DNA of 64,000 bases from Neoceratodus forsteri (GCA_016271365.2 CM057452.1:1242571001-1242635000), one strand, 5' to 3'; counted from the stretch's first letter, positions 1 through 11,085 are shown. A program made the numbers and translations. The notes: a model not told the origin generated them from the letters alone.

Positions 1-2
1 GA

Positions 3-322
3 GACCTGGTTCAATGCTCTAAAATAGAGGCATATGTGAATCCCTACCACTTTCTTTGGCATTACTGCAATCAGGGATCCCCAAGCACTCTTAGATGGCT
101 CAATTATGTTCAATTGCTGTAGCTTGTCCAATTCCCTCTGTACTTCATCCCATACTCGTTCAAGCAATCTATATGGCTTCTTTTGTATGGGGGGGAGTCA
201 GTTCTAATGGTATGTTCTACCACTTTAGCAAGGCCCCATGTACAGGCAAACATGCAGGGATACTCTATCAATATTGCTCTTAACTCCTCCTGCTTTTCTG
301 GTTCCAGGGAAAGGTTTATCAA
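3..322 (-). pseudogene. Reverse transcriptase, N-terminal part of gypsy-type pol
   Basis: The minus-strand translation from about 322 down to 110 gives a connector ending in VEHTIRTDSPPYKR, which matches the VEH-I-T-PP-R block just upstream of gypsy RTs. After a frame change near 100 the reading continues with PSKSAWGSLI, then MPKK and FRALNQVS, the first conserved blocks of the RT fingers. The YxDD active site is outside the window. This RT start lies downstream of the integrase, which shows the INT-RT order. One frameshift near position 100-110 and several substitutions mark it as inactive. Confidence 0.82.
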
Positions 323-1585
323 TATTTTTGTCCCTCTTTAGGCTTCTCTAGATGGCTATAAGCTAGGTCTATCTCTGTCTCTTCTCTCTCAGGGATTACC
401 AAAAGACCTGCTGCAGGTGTATCTCTCTCATGCCATTTTTTAAGCAAATTCACACGGTATATCTTTTTCTGATATTTCTTTCCTGGGGTCCCAATCTCAT
501 ATGTCACTGGCCCTGTGCATCTTAATACAATAAAGGGTCCTTGCATTTCATCAGCATTTTCTGATTAGATGTAGGCAACAATAGTAATACCCATTCCCTG
601 GGAAGAAAATTATTTTCATGTGTCTCATGATAATAAGTCTGTTTCTGTTTCCCTTGTGTTTGTACTCCCATCTCATGTGCATTACGGGTATACCTCATTA
701 GTCTCTGGCATAGCTCTTTCATATAGGTAGCTATTCCCATGTGTTTTAAATCCTTACCCTCCTCTAAACATTCTTTCACTACTTCCAATGGTGCTCGGGG
801 ATTCTTACCATAGAGTAATTCGAAGGGGGAATATTCAGTGGATGCCTGCGGGACTTCACGATAAGCAAATAAGGCAAACGGGAGATACTTATCCCAGTCA
901 TTACCTTCTTCATGAAAAAACTTCCTCAACATTCTCTTGAGGGTTTGGTTAAACCTCTCAGTGAGTCCATCTGTCCGGGGATGGTAAGGGGAAGTTTTCA
1001 GTGCCACAATACCCAGAAGTCGGTATAGCTCTTTTAATAAAGCAGCATTAAAATGAATACCTTGATTTGTTTTTATCTCTTTTGGTATTCCTACCTGGCT
1101 AAACACTTTGATCAACTGCTTTACTATTTTTTGAGTGGTCACTGACCTCATGGGAATGGCCTCTGGGTACTTGCTAATGTGGTCACAAATGACCAGGATG
1201 AACCTGTTGCTTTTCTTACTTTTGTTCAAGGGCCCCACCACATTAATTCCTATCCTCTCAAAAGGGGTTGTAACCAAAAGTAAAGGCATTAAGGGAACCA
1301 CATCCCTTTTTCCCACCTGTGCATCTAACTGGCAACTTTCACAGGCACTGCAGTAATTAGCCACATCTTCATGAATCCCCAGCAAAAAAAAATGTTGTGT
1401 TATGTCTCTCCCTGAAAGGCCTGGCCATGGGAGGTTGTGACTGAGATACAAAAGATCATCTCTAAAACTTTGGGCACCAACAATTGTTCAATACATTCTT
1501 GAGACAAAGGATTCTTACGTACACAATGTAATAACCCATTCTGATGTATAATCTCAGGATTGCCTGGGGATGGTATCTGTCCCAC
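319..1585 (-). pseudogene. Retroviral-type integrase with C-terminal tail
   Basis: Three adjoining minus-strand frames cover an integrase. From 1585 to 1400 lies the N-terminal lead-in (NGLLHCVRKNP, EQLLVPK). From 1451 to 522 come the HHCC zinc region ending CSACESCQ, then the catalytic core: VICDHISKYPEAIPM carries the first Asp, KTNQGIHF the second position and TDGLTERFNQTLKR the Glu. The usual second Asp (normally DQG) is Asn here, which should abolish strand transfer. From 546 to 319 follows the GPF...TGPVTYEI...VNLLKKWHE tail typical of gypsy elements. Frameshifts lie near 1400-1450 and 520-546. Function when intact: insertion of the cDNA into host DNA. Confidence 0.9.
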
Positions 1586-1879
1586 CTGTAAGAAAAAAGG
1601 CTCTAAACTCTTATCAGATTTTTGTTTCAGAATCTCTTAGCCTTTTTAAAGATACCACCCATAGTCTCTGAGGTTAGCCCTTTTTGTTCTGAATGCCATT
1701 GTCTCTGTTGTTTCTTCTTGGCATTATGAGAGAGTTTTGACTTTCCCGATTCTTCAACTATGTCATCCTGAAAAAGAAAAATGTCCCCAAGATCTCTCTG
1801 TTTCGTCTCATGTGCCCTCATGGTTACTCCCACAATAGTTCCTTTTTCTAGAATGAGGGGATGTAAATTCTGGGTAATC

Positions 1880-2326
1880 ATGTCCAATCACCATGGGTAC
1901 GGGTTAATGTGGTACTACTCCTGTAGTAATCAAGGTAGGACATTCCTTGATAACTAATTTTACCATTGCAGTAGGTTAAAGGTGTGTATCCCCATGCACA
2001 CACACACACCACACTCATACTGGGCCCCCCTTTTTCATTGGTTAGATACTCTGGTTTTATCATGATTGCTTACTCCCAGAGTCAGTGAGAGCTGCACTGG
2101 TTTTATCTTCAGTCTGGACATCAGTGAAAAAATATCCAGAATGTAATAAAGCAAGATGTACTGAGTCATTCCTTTTTTGTGGTGGAGAACCTGGTGATAT
2201 GGGCCAGTCCTTTACAGTTCCTACATATGATATTAGGTGGGAAGGTCCTCTCCATCCCTCATCTGTTGTCATTCCTAGCATCATACCTTCCATACCTTGG
2301 TTCATAGGTTTGGCATGTGGGGGCAT
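1880..2326 (-). pseudogene. Gag zinc knuckle and aspartic protease remnant
   Basis: Around 2200-2250 one minus frame reads CRNCKGLAHITRFS, a CCHC knuckle in which the last cysteine has been lost. About 40 codons further, near 2065-2100, ALTDSGSKQS matches the retropepsin active-site block, where D-S/T-G is the catalytic triplet. The next stretch to about 1880 includes a HGDW-type motif, seen in the protease-to-integrase interval of related elements. The reading is broken by stops and shifts. The knuckle would bind RNA and the protease would process Gag-Pol. The assignment is supported mainly by spacing and order between the capsid and integrase. Confidence 0.55.
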
Positions 2327-2396
2327 TAACTCTGGCAGTGGTATTTTCTGGGGGTCTATTGGCTATCCTCTTGGTATTCTGGTGGGCAGAAAGGTA

Positions 2397-2865
2397 GTCA
2401 TTAGCCAATGTGATTGCTATTTCTGCTGACTCAGGCTTATGTTCTCAAACCCATAGCTGGACTTCCTGGGGCAATATCTGGAGAAATTGTTCCACTACAA
2501 TAGTCTCTATCACTTCACCAACATTCTTTCCTTCTGGCCAAATTCATTTCATGCACAACTCCCAGAGGTGTGTAAAAATGTCTCTAGGGACATCATTACT
2601 CTGGTACTTAGGGATCCTGAATCTGCACCTGTACATCACAGTATTAATGTTGTACCTCTTAAGGATCTCCTTCTTAACCAAATCATAGGTATGGGCAGAT
2701 CTAATGTCCATATTTGTGTATGCCAGCTATGCTTTTCCAGTTAAGTATGGGGCCAAATGTAGTACCCATTGAGCCCTAGGCCACTCACATGCTTCTGCCA
2801 CCCTCTCAAAGGTGGTCAGATAACCCTCAATGTCATCTGATGGCATCATTTTTGTTAGTTTGATA
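2397..2865 (-). pseudogene. Gag capsid domain, SCAN-like
   Basis: The minus frame from 2865 reads PSDDIEGYLTTFERVAEACE, WPRAQWVLHLAPYLTGKA, then YDLVKKEILRRYNI, YRCRFRIPKY, LWELCMK, ETIVVEQFLQILPQEVQLWV and EHKPESAEIAITLANDY. This is the full helix order of the SCAN domain and of the capsid C-terminal domain of Gmr1-type gypsy elements, from which vertebrate SCAN zinc-finger proteins were derived. Three in-frame stops interrupt it (after LTGKA, CMK and LWV). Its place directly after the Gag N-terminus and before the zinc knuckle shows it is the retrotransposon capsid and not a host SCAN gene. Confidence 0.88.
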
Positions 2866-3240
2866 TCTTTTGGATTTTATTCTGATCATCACCCATCTTG
2901 CCCTCGACAAGCCCCCCAAGTCCCAAAATGCCCTCAGTGTTTCTGCCCACCTGGTGTCTTGTCTGCATTGCTCCTGTTCCCTTTCTCTCTCTCCATCTCC
3001 AACTGACATATGGCTAGCCAGCGCATCAACTCTGGAAACCCTTCTGGTGGTTCCTCCAATTGGCTCAATCATTCCTCTTCCATTCTCTCTTCTTCTTCTG
3101 GAAACTCCTCGGTCTGATCCTTCACTCTTCCAGTCTGCACCACAGACTCTACTCCCATCCTCAGTATCTCTCTGGATTTCAACACTGTGTCGGGTCTTCA
3201 CTCCTGTTGCCATATCACTCTTCTCCTCCTTGTCTGACAT
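2833..3240 (-). pseudogene. Gag N-terminal region
   Basis: An open minus-strand frame of about 135 codons starts MSDKEEKSD, is rich in charged residues and ends in IKSKRYQTNKND, after which the capsid continues in another frame. It begins about 75 bases downstream of the primer binding site, as expected for Gag. The residue content suggests a disordered matrix-like segment. A frameshift near 2835-2865 separates it from the SCAN-like domain. Specific function cannot be read from the sequence. Confidence 0.6.
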
Positions 3241-3313
3241 GTCTTACTATTACCCTTAGTGCCAGGTCTGGGAGTGGATACTGGTTTCTCCCACCATGTA
3301 AGACAACCAGATA

Positions 3314-3328
3314 CCACTTCTGACACCA
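3314..3328 (-). other. Primer binding site, tRNA-Leu type
   Basis: The minus strand reads TGGTGTCAGAAGTGG, complementary to the CCA end and acceptor stem of a tRNA-Leu. It lies six bases inside the putative LTR end (ACA at 3337-3335), the usual place for the minus-strand DNA primer site. Confidence 0.75.
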
Positions 3329-3413
3329 AATTCTGTGGTAGGGTTCATGGGTAGGATAATTAAAGCATACATGGTACTCAGAGATTTGTTCAACACACAA
3401 ACTCTGTGTGAAG

Positions 3414-3419
3414 TTTATT
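3414..3419 (-). terminator. LTR polyadenylation signal
   Basis: AATAAA on the minus strand, downstream of the TATA box and about 80 bases before the LTR end, fits the R/U5 boundary region. Confidence 0.45.
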
Positions 3420-3670
3420 TTCGTAAAAATAATATAGAGCAAATCATGCTATACAAAAATAAACACAAATCAATAATACAGTAATACTGTCTTCAGCTTC
3501 AGACTATAAACAAAAGAAATCAAAAAAAGAAATAAATAAACTCTCCTTGAGCTTCAGAATCACTTCCCTCCAATGATTCTGGCACAGTGTAAAATACCAA
3601 CTTCTGTGCTCTGAGAGCAACCTCTCAGGACACTCTCCCAGGATGATCTGACTAACCTTAGCTCAGTGGA

Positions 3671-3680
3671 AGCTTTTATA
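3671..3680 (-). promoter_or_regulatory. LTR TATA box
   Basis: The minus strand reads TATAAAAGCT inside the LTR, about 260 bases upstream of the AATAAA signal. It is the best core-promoter candidate for the element. Confidence 0.5.
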
Positions 3681-4148
3681 GTGCAGTCCTCCTATGACAC
3701 TAGTGTCAGCTGATCTGCCCCATTTCTAATACATGGAAAATATCCTGTCTAATTCATACATATGTGGGATCAGACTGACTCTATATATAGTTTTATAATA
3801 TACAATCCTAAGGAGTTACTTCATTCTGCCTTTAACACTCTGTCACTGAAGCTGTTGAGAAAGACTTCTTACTTACTTGTAAACAAGAAAACTCTGCCCC
3901 TTTCAGCTGAGTGACAGCTGGGGAGTTTCTTATATAACAATAATCTCATCATGGGTCTGCCGGCTCCTAGAAGTACAGGTTTTTTTTCTAAGAAGGCTTA
4001 GCTCAACTAAGAGCACTTTCTGCATAGAATACTAAAGGAAACACTCCTATATTTAGTTTCTGCACATTAGTTATGCCTACTTTAGGGTGTTTATATACAA
4101 ACTACTTTAAAAAGACAAATCCCACATCTGTATTCAACACACCCAACA

Positions 4149-4820
4149 GCTGAAATTTCAGGCCTTCGGAAACAACTTTTATTTACTGCTTTCCTATTTC
4201 TGCAAGATACATAAATTTATTACATATTATAAAATACAACAGTGCTCACAAAGACCTCATCCTGTCTCTGACTAAGCATTATATTACTTTCTTTAATGGA
4301 GCATAACATAATGAACAAAGACACAACCAACTCTGTGTGGATTATTTCTAATAATTATTATTTATTCATTATTCTTTATGTCAGTCTACTGTTCTAGCAC
4401 TCGTTCTCATTAGGGCATGTGGCAGGGGAGGAAAAGGAATACAAAGAGGGAATGACAAGGGAGACATAGGAGGTACTATTATGTGTGGCCTATCCATAGT
4501 AGTAGAAAAATAAAAGTTTAGTTATACAGAAACGTTTAAGAAATGCTACTGCAGTAGGCTGTAGGGGTAGAAAGAGAAATACCATAGCATTATTTCCAAC
4601 TGGGGGTAATCCAAACTATCACATGATTCTGCTCCCACTCCCTTTAACCCCCTCTTCTCCCTCCGTTACATTTCATTTCATGTTATGCATTACCCTTATT
4701 TGAATCCCCCCTCCCTTTTAACATGTTTAAATGTTTTTAACCATATATGCAATTTATTCATTTAAAAAAAAACTGCATTACTGCAGACTAATGCTTGGCA
4801 CTGCACAAAACTCAAACTCT
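4149..4820. other. Unassigned AT-rich sequence
   Basis: No coding frame, tandem repeat or recognisable repeat was found between the LTR and the fold-back element. Confidence 0.4.
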
Positions 4821-5745
4821 TAAAAGTTGGAAATATGCTATTGGGGTTGTCAAGCCTAATCTCCACTTCTCCCCACCCTGATTAGCAAAACCCAAGCTAC
4901 AGGTATGAGGCTGTACATCAGTGGTTTGGTACCTAATACAGGGGCAAGTTATTCAACATTTGTAAATACCAGTCCTAATTCCCATACCTCCTCATCCCTT
5001 ACCCTCGAGACCCAAGGCCATGCTACAAGTCCTGTTCAGTGCTACAAGGCTGTACTGACTCATGTGAGTCTCTGTAGTCCAACACTAAGTTGTCCAGCTA
5101 CCACAAGAGCAGTTTGATTGTTGGTGTATGGCCTTGTGGACCATGTATGTAGTACAATATCTATTTGCAGCTGTATTTTGTTTCACATAGTGCCTAGTTG
5201 GATATCTAGCATCCACTTGTAACTTGTTTCATAAAGCTTCAACAAGACCCTGCATAAAATCGTGCAAATTGTAGACTTGTAACTTGCTTTGAATAGTTCC
5301 AAGTATGTGTCATAAGAAAGCAAGTTACAAGAGTGCAATGAGTAATTACACGTCTGTGACACTTTTTCCATGTTGTGCATGATACACAGTATTGTGTGCA
5401 AAGATAACTGCAAATTATAAAATGGATGTACATCTCTGCAGCTGTGCCCCACAAGTATTCTAATTACAGATCTAAAATGTGTAGAATGTGTATGAAACAC
5501 TAATCTATGTGGCAGGACACCAGACCTGTAGCATGGCCTTTGGATCATGAGGGTAGGGGATCAAAAATGTTTGAGATTGTGGTTGCTTTTGTAAAGCTGA
5601 GAATATGATGGCCCCGTATGAGGTACCAAACCATTGATATACACTCCATACCTGTAGCATGACCTAATGTATTGAGGAAAGGGGGAAGGGAGTGAGGTGG
5701 GAGTTAGACTAGACAATCCTAAAAACACATTTCCAAACTTTGTGA
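4821..5745. mobile_element. Fold-back element with ~230 bp diverged inverted arms
   Basis: The segment about 4821-5050 is repeated in inverse orientation at about 5512-5745. Both arms carry, in the same order, an AAAGTTGGAAAT-like block, CTACAGGTATG, GGTTTGGTACCT, CCCTACCCTC and AAGGCCATGCTACA. The arms differ by many substitutions and small indels, and the central 460 bases include a perfect hairpin. No transposase frame is present. It is probably a non-autonomous DNA transposon or fold-back copy of an unknown superfamily. Confidence 0.6.
5276..5331. repeat. Perfect 15-bp hairpin
   Basis: CTTGTAACTTGCTTT at 5276-5290 and its exact complement at 5317-5331 are separated by 26 bases. A third, direct copy of the CTTGTAACTTG core lies near 5217-5227. 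The hairpin sits in the centre of the fold-back element. Confidence 0.8.
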
Positions 5746-8047
5746 GCATTGGTTTGAAAACCAGCACATTTCCAAACATTGTGTTTTTTAAGTTTTGTTC
5801 AGTACAACCCTAATCTGCATAGCAACAGTTTTTTTTCCTTTTTCTTTCTTTTTTTTGTTTGCAATGAATTTCCTTAGTTTTTGAGACAATAGAGTGAAAA
5901 CTTGCTTTGTTAAGGGTTCTTGAACCCTGTCAAAGTAGGAGCAGTTTTGATCTTGCAAGAGACAAATTGTGCAGGGCAATTTGGTTCATTTGCACAAGTC
6001 CTAACTTTCTATGTACAGCACCCTGTCAAAAGTATAAAATGAGACATTTCTTTCTTATTATTTTGTTATGAACTGTATGACTTAACTATGTACAAAATGC
6101 ATGCAAAGTTTTCTTATATCACTTGTATTCTTGACCATTGTCTTGTTTCTCAGCTTTTAATGTTTTGTTATGTAGGACTTCACAGCCTTTTAATGAGAGT
6201 TATCTTCAAAACCTTCATGTAGTGCTTAGTTTTTCAAAACATTCATAAACAACCCCCTCCATGCAGTAGGGGACTGGATTGTTACTAACAGTGTCCAGCA
6301 GCAAGATTAGATGCCTTGGCACTATTTCTCTGTTTGTAGTGGGTGTGGAGGAGCTTAGGAAGCAATATATATAAGGGGTCTCTGTGATTATAAAAAGTGG
6401 ATTCCAGAGATTACAATTGTTGAGATACAGGGGTGGTTAGCTGGTGAGGTGTGCATTCAGCTGGATGCTCTGGGTAGAAGGAGGTCAGCAGAACTCCTAC
6501 TCCAGGTATGCTAATCCAGTGCCAAGGCCATGAATGATGGGGGGGCTGCTGCTCCATGCTGGAGTATAGCTCAGGGATTTCTCTGTTGGGATTGGCAGTT
6601 TCAGTGCTTGGTGACAAGGGTGCTGATGAATATGAGGAATAGGACCATGATGTGTCCCATCATATGTCTGGCATTGGGACAAGGGGCAGGGTGGCAGAGG
6701 TCACCATTGTAGATATCCCACATGATGGTATTGGTGCAATTCCATCATCAGTGTCAGAAAATGGTATGAGGTCCAGAGTGGAGATTCAGTGGGGCCTGTT
6801 GCAGGTCACATCAGGATATCAAGCATCTTAAGTGTTTTTTGTTCAAATGAGAGGTTGTGGTAGTAGAATATGTAAGCAATGTGGATTGACATTATGGGGA
6901 CAGTTACTGTGACCCCCAGGTGGGTGGGGGATTCGGGGGGTGCCTCCTAAATGTGTGCTCCCTGATGGCTAGAAAGCCTGAAAGGATTCCCTAAAGATGT
7001 GGTAAAGAGGTTTTATGGAAAGGGCAAGTCAGAGAAGGAGTAATACTATCCAAATAAGAGGAAAAGAATGGAGGTAATGCATGGCAGTGCCATCAAAGGT
7101 GCATACAAAAAGCAAGGTTTGGGAGGTTCTTAAGTTATCAGTATACAGGGCCTGATTGACTGCAGTGTCATGCCAGGGAAATATCTCGGGGTTGCACTGC
7201 CTGCTTAGGTGCTCCAGTCTGGAATATTTGTCTGATGCTGCCTTATGGGATAAGGTGTGAGTATAAGGATTTCTAGGGTGCAGGGCATGCATGGTCATGG
7301 TGAGAGATAGCCTGTCCTGTAAGTCTGTATGATAGTGATCCTGGACATAAGGACACATTGCCAGTGTGTAGCTCCAAAGAGTTTGCTTAAATGTCTCCAG
7401 GCTCACTACTAGAGCTCCAGGTATATTGTGTGAAAAGGGGGTGAGGGAATTCCCTATTGACTGAGTTAAAGCTAAGTGTAAGTTAGGGATGGAAGAGTCC
7501 ATAATAGGGGAAGGAGTTAGGACTGCAAATGTGGTGGTGACCCTGAGGCAGACACAACATGCTGACTTCATTGACTATTATAATGAGCAAAGTTTTCAGC
7601 AATAAAATGTAGGGTTCCTGTGACCCTTTATACCCTGAACAGAAGTTTATTCCAATGAATTATTTAGTGTTGCCCCACCAAAGATGAGTAGATGAATTAC
7701 AGTTCTGGGCAGTGGGTGATTATGTGCTGTTATCAACTGGAGTTCTACCTCAGGAGAACATGTAAGAGAGCATGGCAACCAGTACCAGAATGTTGGCAAG
7801 GGGGCTCTTGAAGAGTTTTAAAATCATTTTATGCCTAGACACAGGAGCTGCCTAGGTCATATCCTACCCCATCTTGACATAGAGACAGAGTCAGTCAGCA
7901 GGCTAATGGGTGTTGCATATCTAACTGTTACTTGATTTTTTTTTTAAATACCCCTGCCTCACAAACATTAACATGCCCTTCTAACATTTAAGGACCTAAT
8001 AAGTATTCTTACCATTAATGCTTTGTTCATGTGGAGCTTAAACACTA
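5746..8047. other. Unassigned interval with one unrecognised open frame
   Basis: I recognise no family here. A TATA-like run (6366-6374) precedes a short G-rich stretch. The longest open frame is on the minus strand at 7029-7571 (180 codons, starting MKSACCVCLRV). It has no motif I can name, no long hydrophobic segment except its last ten residues, and no neighbour that would give it a role. It could be a decayed transposon frame or chance. Confidence 0.3.
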
Positions 8048-8345
8048 ACAAAAAAAACTTTTGCAAAATGTATAAAACTGTTGTTCAGCGTATACATTTT
8101 GAAAACCATTGCACAGTGTGTACATTTCCAAATTCTTTGTGATGGATTACTGTGTTAGTTTTTTGTGAAAACCATCATGCAGTACTGTACACATAGTCAG
8201 AAATCTGTCAGGCAGTAAGTAGATTTTAAAACCATTGTGCAGCCTGTACTGTAGATTTCGAAAACTGTTGTGCAGCATGAAGATTTTGAAAACTGTCATA
8301 CAGATGTTTAAAATATTCATGTGACACTTAGTTTTCTAAAACATT
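8048..8345 (+). repeat. Degenerate ~28-32 bp minisatellite
   Basis: About eight imperfect units share the pattern ATTTTGAAAACCATTGTGCAG plus a TGTAC-like end. Examples start near 8096, 8221, 8255 and 8283. Related words occur once more near 6205-6250. Confidence 0.6.
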
Positions 8346-8389
8346 CGTGAAAGATTCCTGTGAGAACATAATGGTTTTTAATGAAAGTT

Positions 8390-8497
8390 CAGTGGATCAT
8401 TGGGCTCCTGCTATAGGAGTGAATTTGTGTACTGGATTGAATGATAGGCAATGTGTAAATGCTTGTGAAACATGAGTGTGACTTTGGCTTAGACTAT
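8390..8497 (+). repeat. Dispersed repeat X, left part of an interrupted copy
   Basis: The segment contains AATGTGTAAATGCTTGTGAA and TGTGACTTTGGCT, also present in an uninterrupted copy at about 22316-22545. Here the sequence stops after TTTGGCTTAGA and resumes only at about 12417, after two L2 elements. Confidence 0.6.
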
Positions 8498-8649
8498 CTC
8501 AGCCAAGGCAGTGGTGGGGTGCAGTGGGCTTGGCAGAGGTGAAGGGTATTGGGGTGGTTAGGAGCAGGAGATGCCCTGGGGCAAGAAGGAACCAAGAGAG
8601 AGGCCATACTTGTTTGGTCTCCATCTTCAGGGTTCCTACCAGACTGAGT

Positions 8650-9125
8650 GGGCAGATAGCCAGGGGGCCTGCAGCATCCACTAGTCCCCTTTGGGTTGTG
8701 CTATGTAATCCCATATCGATGACGAACAAGATGGTAATTATGGCAGGCTTGATTTCTTCAGTCAATCTGGCTTGCATTATGGAGAACTGGCTGTGTGATG
8801 ATGCGGGGCCAGTTATGGAGGTGGCCATCCCCTCTGAGTACTCCGTGGTACATTGCCCAAGGAGTGAATACAGAGAGGGGATTGTGTCCATCTATTTTAG
8901 ATCCAGCTTGGACGTCACTGTGCACCCATCTCGGCTTGGTTATAACTTCCTCCAGATGATGTTATTTCTTGGCCTTGCACAAGGATTTCCCTCCGCAACC
9001 CATCAGGGTGGTCACACATTGGACCTGATGTTCTCACTGGGGCTTGAGATTAATAGTCTCAGGATTGATCAGGTCATGTGGCCTGATCATTGCAAGGAAA
9101 AGTTTTCATTCGGGGCACCCCTGAC
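8650..9125 (+). pseudogene. L2 endonuclease remnant
   Basis: In an open plus frame LACIMENWL corresponds to the ITETWL block of APE endonucleases, VVHCPRS follows, and near 9010-9090 GHTLDLMFSLGLE and VMWPDHCK correspond to the HTLDLVF and SDH active-site blocks. The middle part with the GDFN motif is missing, so the domain carries an internal deletion. When intact it nicks target DNA for primed reverse transcription. Confidence 0.75.
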
Positions 9126-9654
9126 AGTCCTCCCCCTGCTGAGATGGTCAGCTACTGCCCTTTAAGGGGGTTGACCCTGGAGGGAATTTTGGCGGTGGCT
9201 GATCTATCTAGTGTGGGCAGTGCATGCATTGGGGTGTGGGCACGGCAGTCAATGCCTATAATAAGGCATTGTCTGATGCACTCGACTCCCTTGCACCAGT
9301 CTGTGTATGACCCAGGTCTTCTCACTTGAGGTCCCCTTGGTTTGATGGGGAGCTCAAGGTGATGAAGACCTTTGGTTGGAGATTAGAGCGCTGCTGGCAG
9401 AAGTCAGGTCTGGAGGTGGACAAACTGGCCCTGTGTGTACACTATGGTACATACCAGGGAAGGTAACCTTTTCAGATGCATTATGTGAGGAGTTTGCTTG
9501 GTTCTTCTTAAACAGGGTGTCCGAAATCAGGCAGGGGTTTCTGCCAGTAGGTCAGAAGTTGGCTGACAGTGGTCGCTATGGGCATCTGAAGAGCACTCCA
9601 CCTTGTTGGGGTGAGTTTAAACTGGTGTAGGCAGCTGAGGTCATTGAGATTGCT

Positions 9655-11085
9655 TCAAAGCTTCGGCTCACTTTTTGTGAACTGGACCCAGTGCCAACTC
9701 ATTTCTTAATGGGATATGTTGACTCCATCTGCCCGGTGTTTGCCTTGACTGTCCGGTGTTCCTTGTGGGGGGGGCGGTTCTGATGTCTTGAAGGAGGCAT
9801 TGGTGAGACCCCTTCTGAAAAAACATCTTTGGACCCTGACATCAAGGCAAATTACAGTCCCATTTCCAATCTTCCATTTTGGGTAAGATTGTGGAGAAGG
9901 TGGTGGTGCTCCAGCTGGAGAAGCATCTTGTGGCCCATGATTTTTACAAGCCTCTTGAGTCTGGGTTTTGTGCGAAGCATAGATACATAGATATGTAGAC
10001 AGTGTCGGCAGATAAGGGCCTATGGCCCACCCGTGCTTGTTCGGGTGCATAATGACCTCTTTTGGGCTAAAGATTGCGGGGAGGGGACAATTCTGGTTCT
10101 GCTCGATATTTCTTCAGCATTTGATAGGGGGACCATCGATTGTTACTTGACCACCTAAGGGATTTCTGTGGACTCACTGGCACTGTCATCTGCTGGTTTG
10201 AGTCTTTTTTATCTAACAGGAGACAGAGGGTTGTGATGGGGAATTTCTCCTCCTCCTCCTCTGCTCTCCTGTCATGCAGAGTTCCCCAGGGTTCGGGTTT
10301 GTCACCGATGTTGTTCACTGTGTATATACTGCCCCTGGGAGAGATCATTAGGAAGTACAGTCTCGGTTTTCACTGTTATGCTGATGATACCCAGTTGTAT
10401 CTTTCCTTTGCCCCTGGAACGTCTGGCACAGTGGAAGTGCTTAACAGCTGCCTTGCTGAGATCAATGATTGGATGACCTCCAGCTGGTTGTGACTGAACC
10501 CCAATAAGACGGAGGTACTGGTGGTGGAGTCGAACAGAGGGCATGATATGTTGGCCTCTGGTGCAGAGACAGAGCTTTTTCTTGGCTCTGTACCATTGAA
10601 GGCCTCCTCTAGGGTACGTGATCTTGGTGTTATTCGTGACAGCGGATTGTCACTTGAGTTACAGGTGGCATCTGTTGTCCGCTCTAGTTTTTACCATCTG
10701 AGAAACATTGCCAGGATAAAGCCCCTAGTGCTGCCTCTGGACCTACCCACCTTGGTGTATGCTTTCATGACGTCTAGGCTTGACTACTATAATGCACTCT
10801 ATCTCGTGGTCTCTGGGGGTACCCTGCGCTGACTGCAGCTGGTGCAGAACACAGCAGCTAGATTGTTGATGGGACAGTCTAAGTACTGTCATATTACTCC
10901 GGTGCTGCGTCAACTGCACTGCCTGCTGGTCAGGTGGAGGGTCCTCTTTAAGGTGGGTTTACTCACCTTCAAGGCCCTATATGGACTTATCCCTGGTTAC
11001 CTGAAGGACCTTCTCTCTCTCCTGCTGTCTCTGTCCACCCCCTCCTCTCCTCCTCTAGGGGCTTACTTGCAATTCCAAGGATGAG
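9655..11085 (+). pseudogene. L2 reverse transcriptase and C-terminal domain remnant
   Basis: Readable blocks in several frames include ANYSPISNLPF near 9850, GTVICWFESFLSNRRQRVV, VPQGSGLSPMLFTVYI and CYADDTQLYLSF (the catalytic YADD, 10375-10400), then DLGVIRDSGLSL, FMTSRLDYYNALY, VQNTAARLLMG and HITPVLRQLHCL of the L2 C-terminus. Frameshifts and a stop near 10490 and 10830 separate the pieces. When intact this is the polymerase that copies the element into the genome. Confidence 0.85.

Larger units (their letters stand above)
1..4148 (-). mobile_element. Gmr1-like Ty3/gypsy LTR retrotransposon, cut by the window edge
   Basis: Read on the minus strand, the order is LTR, tRNA-Leu-type primer site, Gag with a SCAN-like capsid, a degenerate zinc knuckle, protease, integrase, then the start of reverse transcriptase. 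Standard Ty3/gypsy elements have RT before integrase. The reversed order, together with a SCAN-like capsid, is the hallmark of the Gmr1 group known from fish, amphibians and other deuterostomes. All coding parts carry frameshifts or stops, so this is a dead copy. RNase H and the other LTR would lie left of base 1. The family call rests on domain order and motifs I could translate; no database comparison was possible. Confidence 0.85.
3335..4148 (-). repeat. Long terminal repeat, ~814 bp
   Basis: Minus-strand boundaries TGTTGGG (4148) and CTACCACA (3335) give the TG...CA ends of an LTR, and the primer site follows at the expected spacing. Inside are a TATAAAAG promoter motif and an AATAAA signal in the correct U3-R-U5 order. 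The outer boundary is inferred from the TGT/ACA ends only, because the other LTR is outside the window and no target duplication can be tested. Confidence 0.65.

Noticed and set aside
2870..3259. Plus-strand frame of 129 codons opposite gag
   Set aside because: It is the antisense of the Gag N-terminus; its Leu/Ser content mirrors the charged Gag codons.
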